In this document: in pieces, positions 59,201 to 64,000 of the stretch
Layout: the number at the start of each line of letters is the position of its first letter
Position numbering within the stretch: the stretch's first letter is position 1
Origin: Branchiostoma floridae
Taxonomy: Eukaryota > Chordata > Leptocardii > Amphioxiformes > Branchiostomatidae
Assembly (NCBI RefSeq): GCF_000003815.2
Contig: NC_049986.1
Coordinates: 6,128,868 to 6,192,867, forward strand
DNA: 64,000 nt
Direction of reading: 5' to 3'
Program-made: the position numbers and the translations under genes
The notes under the pieces: model-generated
The model's database searches: none
What the model saw: the letters and a program-made list of their open reading frames with translations, nothing else
What the model was told of the DNA's origin: nothing

Positions 59201-61303
59201 TTCTCTGACGAGTCCTGTGGCTACAATCAGTGTTTCATCATCATCAGTAATATATATTAATCCTTACAGTGGCAAGAAAGACATGCACGTCCACTTCGCT
59301 GCGGATGTTGATGAAGGTTTTACATCTCCGACTGACAAGTTACACAGAGACATCCACTACTCCAAGGACTACCTGCCGAAGAGGATCCGAAAAACACGCC
59401 TGGACCCACTTGAAAAAGACAGTGAGAACAGGTATGATGTCCGTCACAGTCCGTGTAGATTTTAATGTTCTAAAGTGATGATATGCACTTTGCTTTAATG
59501 TTTAATACCTGTAATTTAATGGTGTGAAATGGAAGTGGTATACATTTCATATGTTAGAAGTTTGTCAAAGAAAAGCTTATGTTTTGCAAGTTCAGACAAG
59601 GCTCAAACCTAACCGTTACTAGTTACTCTTGCCTCATATTGGGCAATAAAAAGGTGTCTTGTCGTCGGTTCTTTTGAACTTTAGATGGTGACAATGGTTG
59701 TTATACCCTAGATAAGATACTTCGGTATCTGTCTGATATTATTCATCGTATTTCAATATATGCCATTTCAATATATGTCTATTTCTTTTGTCCAATTTTA
59801 CCAGGTATATGTCATTGAGAAAGTGTCGCCTGGAGGCAGCCCTCGGCTCTACTGATAAGTTGAACAACAATCTACACTTTGTGTTGGAGCCACCCGGAAG
59901 AGCTCAACCCGCCACATGTAAAGCCGAGAGATCCTCCCAACCAGAGGCCAAGCCAAACAACGACAACGTTGAAGATTCCTCGGGTTCGAACAGCCTGTCG
60001 AGTGATCGTAAATCACCAAGGTACCACGGGAAGGTATCGCCCTCCAAGGAGTTTTACATGTGGGGAATCAAATTCTGCTCGTCTGAAAGTCTTGATGAAG
60101 AAGCCAGCAGGTGCGTGTAATAACCTGATAATGTAATAATGCTCCCAAGTCGATCATATGAATTTTTTAATATATGATTTCTACAAACAACTGGTATGCT
60201 CTCTTGGAAGTGCGAAATTATGGCAAATCGTAGATTGTCTACGTTCTTTTTACTAGTATACTGGAATACTCTTCTAGTCGAGAGTATCTCTTTTATGTAT
60301 GTAATAATATTAGGACATGGTCTCCAAATAGTGGCTAAATACGCTGTAAACTTTTTTGTGTGGGTGCACGTATGTATGTGCAATATACGCTGAAGGATCC
60401 ATGTGCATTTTCAGAATATTTAAGTTTCAGCAATAGCTACGAATGCTCTTTGTCTAGCACTTTGATTCACAAGATATTTTGATTTTTTTATGTCGGCTGT
60501 AGCATTAAAGCTTGTAATAAAGTCTTAGGAAGACAGTAAGACTTGCAATCATGCTGTGTATATTGCAGTGCACATAGAATTATGTGCACAAGCAAAATTA
60601 CACGCAAAAAACATCTATACATACACACAAACATACAAACGCTTCCCAAAACATAGCAGCTAATTAGTTGCTTTAAAAAGACCTGAAATGTCTTTGCAGG
60701 GAGCGTAAAGAGAGAACATGCCATCATCATCACCATCACCGCCGCCACAACATGGATAGTGAGGAACTCAGGCAGCGTGGAGGCGAGGCCGATGGGAAAA
60801 ACTACCCAGACCATGACACCGACAAGACTGTGGAGACACCAGATGCGAACAAAAAGGACGAAGCCACATCAATGGAGAAGCAAAGCAAAGTGGAAGCTGT
60901 CCAACAACAGAATGCGGAGGAAGTTGTCGACACGAGTGGGATTCCAGAAGTCAGGATAACAAACTATTCACCCAGCGAAGGACTTAGTGGCGAAGAACCC
61001 AAACAGGACCCTGTTACCGACCTCGAGAAGGACAAAGAAATCGCAAAAAAAGAAGAAAAGTCTGAAGATACCGTGACAGAAAAGGTGGATGAAGAGGACG
61101 AAGGTGCGACTGCGGAACACACTACGGAACAACAGAAGAAGCGAGCATCATTAAAGCTGGACTTTTCCGTCAATAGTCCGAGGAAGTCTCATTCCGAAAC
61201 TGTCTGGCACCTTATCGAATCAGACAAAAAGAGCTTTACCGTCATGGTTGATGATGTAGACAAGAGGCTAAATGGAGCGATTGGGGACCCAACCTGGGTT
61301 TGA
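35254..61303 (+). CDS. NMNAT-family protein (nicotinamide mononucleotide adenylyltransferase-like) with long C-terminal extension; 15 exons, 5' end missing
   Basis: NMNAT joins ATP and NMN (or NaMN) to make NAD+. Exons are 35254-35342, 37258-37325, 46467-46648, 51069-51152, 52185-52220, 52396-52472, 53058-53159, 53527-53585, 56274-56408, 56832-56955, 57687-57802, 58490-58690, 59270-59431, 59805-60110 and 60700-61303. Every one has AG/GT borders and compatible phase, giving 780 codons plus a TGA stop. Recognisable family blocks are TVVAGIISPI, RHRVEMC, DSKWIRVDAWES, LNLLRHHKTALE, the LLC...LEAFAKPGVW segment, HFGLVCIARDG, IYESDVLSQYK, SIHIVTDWIENEI and VRRALRRKQSVKYLLPD...YIRKHKLY, closest from memory to vertebrate NMNAT1. 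After exon 9 about 500 further residues follow. Missing is the first block (GSFNPxTxxHLR). Two motifs are altered (GAD is SQE; ISxTxxR is IIPTKVR). It may be an active divergent enzyme or a pseudoenzyme. Confidence 0.85.
36299..36344. repeat. (TG)n microsatellite in NMNAT intron 1-2
   Basis: TG/CG dinucleotide run with a few interruptions. Confidence 0.9.
36533..36577 (+). repeat. (TG)n followed by long G-runs
   Basis: A 15-base G-run (36546-36560) is followed by TA, G5, TTA and G6. Four or more G-tracts could fold as a G-quadruplex. Confidence 0.8.
37725..40020 (+). repeat. Tandem array of an approximately 660-bp unit (copies 1-4)
   Basis: ATGTTTGGAAACAGTAAGTA recurs at 38311, 38968 and 39638 (spacings 657 and 670). 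Shared landmarks in every unit include TGACTTGGCATTAAAA, CATGACCGTGTCA, CTCGTAAACAAAGGATT and GAAAGATTAAACCTTTATT. Copy 1 is more diverged. Copy 4 is broken near 40020 by inserted DNA. Confidence 0.85.
40247..40911. mobile_element. TTAA-flanked non-autonomous element inside the tandem array
   Basis: TTAA at 40243-40246 and 40912-40915 brackets ends AGGTATACTACGTAGTT and the reverse complement of AGGCATACTACGTAGTT. The TTAA duplication suggests piggyBac-type mobilisation, but these ends differ from the CCCTC family at 10502. No transposase frame was found. Confidence 0.65.
40916..41270 (+). repeat. Fifth, diverged copy of the 660-bp unit beyond the insertion
   Basis: It resumes at the unit's 3' part (GATAGGCAGGGACATAGAAC compared with GATAACAGGGGTTATAAAGT) and runs through CATTGCTTACTGAGTTGGCT, GACTTAACATTAAAAGG and CTCGTAAACAAAAGACT to GCACGGTGAAGGACGGCAAG. 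Confidence 0.7.
41400..41690 (+). repeat. Probable retroelement 3' end with (TATTTC)n tail
   Basis: The sequence ends GGCGAATAAATC followed by three TATTTC units, the kind of AATAAA-plus-microsatellite tail seen at non-LTR element 3' ends. No coding part is preserved. Confidence 0.4.
41700..45432. other. NMNAT intron DNA without recognised content
   Basis: Part of the 9.1-kb intron between exons 2 and 3. AT-rich, with no exon or element supported. Confidence 0.45.
45433..45551. repeat. Foldback hairpin of about 119 bp
   Basis: The left arm GGGACATCCAACGGCGAAAC...CCTGTCTGGATG and right arm CATCCAAACAGGCAGTTTCG...GGATGTCCC pair over about 38 bp with few mismatches. A direct repeat of AACTAACGGT lies in the loop. 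Confidence 0.65.
45793..45900 (+). repeat. Dispersed repeat, copy 2 (in NMNAT intron)
   Basis: Colinear with 30186-30298: GGGCTATAACAATTCCACCA, TAGATGGATATCGCTTCTCC and GGACGCACAGTTATCTACAT. Family unknown. Confidence 0.6.
46649..49097. other. NMNAT intron DNA, first part of exon 3-4 intron
   Basis: No exon or element supported. A short AATTTTCGAAATTTTCGAAA repeat lies at about 47578-47602. Confidence 0.4.
49098..50340 (+). repeat. Octamer-rich repeat block with CTGCAGTACC/GCCGCTAGGGGGCCC modules and (CA)n
   Basis: From about 49385 to 49905, units of about 118 bp carry ATGCAAAT facing ATTTGCAT (pairs near 49395, 49513, 49637 and 49752, and a half-degraded pair near 49873). Linkers contain ACATATGTGACAAGTTT and ACCAAAAATCATGA. 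Two modules with CTGCAGTACC and GCCGCTAGGGGGCCCA follow (about 50011-50043 and 50142-50179), then a (CA)n run at about 50265-50296 and a GGTAATAA-like end. Confidence 0.7.
53627..54319. mobile_element. 693-bp MITE in NMNAT intron, TA-flanked
   Basis: The left end GAGTCCATTCCAAGACATCA (53627 onward) and the right end, its reverse complement with one mismatch in 22, are bordered by TA at 53625-53626 and 54320-54321. A second, left-truncated copy is at 20459-20755. The TA duplication suggests a Tc1/mariner-type mobiliser (inference). Confidence 0.75.
54320..55540. other. NMNAT intron DNA without recognised content
   Basis: Part of the intron between exons 8 and 9; nothing supportable. Confidence 0.4.
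55541..55700 (+). repeat. tRNA-derived SINE-like copy in NMNAT intron
   Basis: A GTGGCGCTATCC head and GGTTTGAATCC B-box-like motif are followed by GTTGTGCCCTTGGCAAAGGC and GGGTGAAAATAATTACGTAG, the body shared with the copies at 815 and 6410. Confidence 0.5.
56832..61303 (+). other. C-terminal extension of the NMNAT-like protein (exons 10-15), function unknown
   Basis: Exon 10 ends in an E5-VK acidic run. Exon 11 encodes a likely coiled coil (VAVKVTAIERRVREFDMRV). Exon 12 has a strongly acidic ELTDEEEDDEG stretch and RLEVLLKESKE. Exon 13 is basic and Lys/Arg-rich towards its end (LPKRIRKTR). Exon 14 is Ser/Pro-rich (SSGSNSLSSDRKSP). Exon 15 opens with CHHHHHHRRH, is Glu/Lys-rich and disordered-looking, and closes with KSHSETVWHLIESDKKSF and VMVDDVDKRL. 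No known domain was recognised. Phase continuity argues for one transcript, but a separate downstream gene joined by chance cannot be excluded without RNA data. Confidence 0.65.
58221..58489 (+). repeat. 35-bp tandem repeat of 3' splice-site modules ending at NMNAT exon 12
   Basis: Units start at 58221, 58253, 58288, 58323, 58358, 58393, 58428 and 58463; those from 58253 onward are exactly 35 bp apart. Each has CATGCCTACAGATCTTCTTT (or a close variant), then TCTATAG/TCTGTAG, then CGATACTAA leading into the next unit. The final unit supplies the genuine acceptor (TTTCTACAG|CGAAGAG, AG at 58488-58489). TACTAAC boxes precede the pyrimidine tracts. Confidence 0.9.
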
Positions 61304-63805
61304 CCATTTTAGATGGTTATTTTCATTTTTTAATCAAACTTTAGTTTCCCTTTGGTAACGTTTGTATTATAACAATATACTCTATACATGATGCAATGGT
61401 GGGGTATATTAGGAAAAGAAGTAAAGCTTTGAGAATTCCGAAAATATTCTGAAGCTCCTATAAATATTGTATTCGGAAATAGATTGTTAATTTTATGCAA
61501 CTAGAGGTAAGGTATTTCTGAAGAGATATTTCGTTCCCATCATTTCTAAGAACTATTTGGTGTGTTCCTTATTGTGAAATATAAAACTAAAACACAACTT
61601 GGGGGTTTATTGTAAAAGCTTGGCAGAATAATACACACTGTATCTGGGCATTAAGATTGTTACAAAAGCGTTTCTTTACGAGAAATTCGTTTTTCTACTA
61701 AGATTTACTTTTCGCATTCAGTACAATATTTTTTTCCAGTTCCATTGAATAGATCCCTTACCATTACAAATAGAAATGGAATGTTCGAATTTGGGAATGG
61801 TACAATAGCATCTTATACGGTGTTACATATCAAAAGCGACGTGTAGCGACAAAAACTTATCCCGCACTTGTTGTGCAAGTACTTCCCAATTGCTATTGAC
61901 TAGAATGGTGTGTAGCAAATGTTACTTAAGCTTTCATTATCAAAATATGTATTATATGCAAAATATGTAAATAAGTCATTTTGCTACAGTTAAGAACAGT
62001 ATCACCTATAATAGCTATAAACATACAATAGACACGGCAATGCTAAGCTAAATAGATTTGGTTACGTAGTTAAATTTAGCTAGTAGTGTTACTAAGGTGT
62101 ATGCAATGTGAGTGTATGATGTCATCAATTGCTCATTACTTACAGTAATAATGTTTATACGGCATAGAGATCTGAAAACTTTAGTGCGTTAAAAAGTATG
62201 GTTCCACTTGGAATGATATTCATTGATCTATCTTTCTAATAACGGTACATAAGATCAATGAATAGGAGTTAAACCATAGATAAATCTATGGCGTCTTGCC
62301 ACAGTGGATTTCAAATCATGAATAGTATCTAGCAATGAAATCCTAAAATATGAGCATTAAAGGGCATAGTGCACAACCAAAATGCTTGTCCAAGCCATGT
62401 CTTAAAGAAGTGGCTGGATTGAACAGGATAGAATCGAGCATACGCAACAAAGGAATGTCTTTCTCTGTGTTGGTAACTTTATAGTTAACAAAAGATAGCA
62501 ATTGGTGTCAATTGATATTCTGACAAGATCCGACATATCATTGTCTGGTCAGATAAAAGGGGTTGGTTGGCCCTTACAATATTCTCTTCACCGCCAACTA
62601 CTTTCGGTGGGCGACGTGTTTTTTTTGTCAAGAAGATGTTCTGAAATTTATTTCCTGGTTTCTTTTGAAGTGAGTGACGAACGTTTGTCTTTTAAACTGA
62701 CGATGCTTTATATATTTTTTTTTCACATATTAACTGAGATGTTTAGTTATAAAAATAAATTGTTGTTAAGGAAATAGATATCATACATGATACCTTGTTT
62801 GAAGCTACACGTACGAATGTTTGAAAAAATTGCGATAATTTCAGATGTCAAGGAATGATATAGTTGACATCGGTAGAATAAAATGTACAGAATCGCTGAT
62901 AATTTTTAAAGAACAGAAGTCCAGAGAAGTTCATGCATCGTTCATATCGGCGTACTTGAATGTTGTACCAATCGCTAGGGTACCTGCTAATTGTGAAAGA
63001 ATCAGATCGAATGTGCAAAGCGAGCGTTGTAAGGACTTAGTATATGGTGTTGTGGGTTATGGGTAACAAGATATCTCTATTGGTTTTAAACAAGAATGAG
63101 GCTGAATGTCACTCTTGCAAGACTTGGAGCTCTATGTACCTAGGAGATTAAAACAAGGCAAGTATTCGTGATTAAAAAAATGCAGAAAACAAATAGGCAA
63201 TATTGTGCAACGAGGAACTTTATTATTATTTAGGGACAAGTTTGAAAAATCTTGCTGTATTGTCTGTGTAATAAAAACTAGGCTATTCGAAACATTGAAA
63301 AAACTCTGTGTGATATTCTTTTTCTCTAAACACTAGAAATGGTCCTGCTATTAATGTCTCTGACCACACTGACCCGGCTATTTTGGGGCTCGGCTGGGTG
63401 TTTACCGTATAGTGACGGGAAGTTAGTCTGGATGCATGCAATGTAAAGTCATATCTGCATAAAAAATGAAATGCGGTTTAAATAAACGAGGAATTAAACA
63501 TTTTGTGAGAAACGGGGCCTTTGAGTTCTTGTTGAATTACCTTGGACAATGCCCATTTTGCATGTGTCAACCATTCAATTATGAGAGATTTTACTGTAAG
63601 ACTATTTCAAACATACCTACTTATCGAAATTATCATTTGTGCTGCCCTACGCACTTCACAATTTCTACACACTGACAAATACAAATGTACTTGTATTAAT
63701 CAAGCCTTAGTAGGAATTAAATGGGTGTGCTGGCTTAGTATGTTTTGCTTCCGGGCTTAGTCAGACTTTCCGACTCAAGGGTAAATGCAAATTTTGGACA
63801 CTTTA
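61304..63805. other. 3' flank of the NMNAT gene
   Basis: It probably contains the 3' UTR, but no canonical AATAAA was found close to the stop codon. No further gene was recognised. A small inverted repeat (CATTGATCTAT...AGATCAATG) lies at about 62221-62263. Confidence 0.4.
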
Positions 63806-64000
63806 TTAACCCTCAAGCACCCGACTTTTTTTGCGACTAAAATGACCGAGTGGGGTCCAAATGTACCCCAAAATGTTTTGTTCATAAAATCACGGCTAGT
63901 GCTAAAGCTACAAAATTTAGTAATATATCACAAAATATAGTTCGCAAACATTGTAGTCAACAAAGTAAGCATATTTTTGCAAAAATTTGTCGATTTCGAT
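63806..64000 (+). mobile_element. Left end of a second piggyBac-like element, cut by window edge
   Basis: TTAA (63806-63809) is followed by CCCTCAAGCACCCGAC, a T-run, and GGGGTCCAAATGTACCCC. This parallels the element at 10502 (CCCTCAAACCACCG, T-run, GGGGTCAAAACTGACCCC) in order and spacing, so it is a related family member. The right end is outside the window. Confidence 0.6.

Overview
The window looks like invertebrate metazoan nuclear DNA, most likely from a cephalochordate (amphioxus, Branchiostoma). The evidence is AT-rich sequence, genes split into short exons with GT..AG introns, many diverged transposon copies and small tRNA-derived repeats, and a chitin synthase carrying SAM domains, a combination described in amphioxus. 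The taxon is inferred. There are no bacterial-style operons. Assembly gaps of N lie at 16337-17056 and 23912-24011; the second is exactly 100 N, the usual code for a gap of unknown size.

Two protein-coding genes are well supported, both on the + strand. Gene 1 (about 1-4085) is the 3' end of a chitin synthase: two tandem SAM domains, a short linker, two transmembrane helices and a cytoplasmic tail with two YDxP motifs. Gene 2 (35254-61303) is a 15-exon NMNAT-family gene. All exon junctions keep one reading frame across 780 codons. The 5' exon(s), which should hold the GSFNP-type nucleotide-binding motif, were not found. Two conserved NMNAT motifs are altered, the isoform-type linker carries paired cysteines on skippable exons, and after the NMNAT domain the same frame continues for about 500 residues of acidic, coiled-coil-like and low-complexity sequence of unknown function. 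The intron before exon 12 contains a 35-bp tandem repeat in which nearly every unit resembles a complete 3' splice site (TACTAAC branch box, pyrimidine tract, usually AG).

The 31 kb between the genes, and the large NMNAT introns, consist of unassigned AT-rich DNA and mobile-element remains: a 5'-truncated LINE (about 14187-15350), several non-autonomous inverted-repeat elements (6739-7442, 10263-10499, 10502-11474, 30402-30655, 40247-40911, 53627-54319, and one entering at 63806), foldback elements, tRNA-derived SINE-like copies, a roughly 660-bp tandem array (37.7-41.3 kb), an octamer-rich repeat (49.1-50.3 kb) and simple repeats. Apart from the LINE remnant, no other convincing protein-coding gene was seen on either strand.
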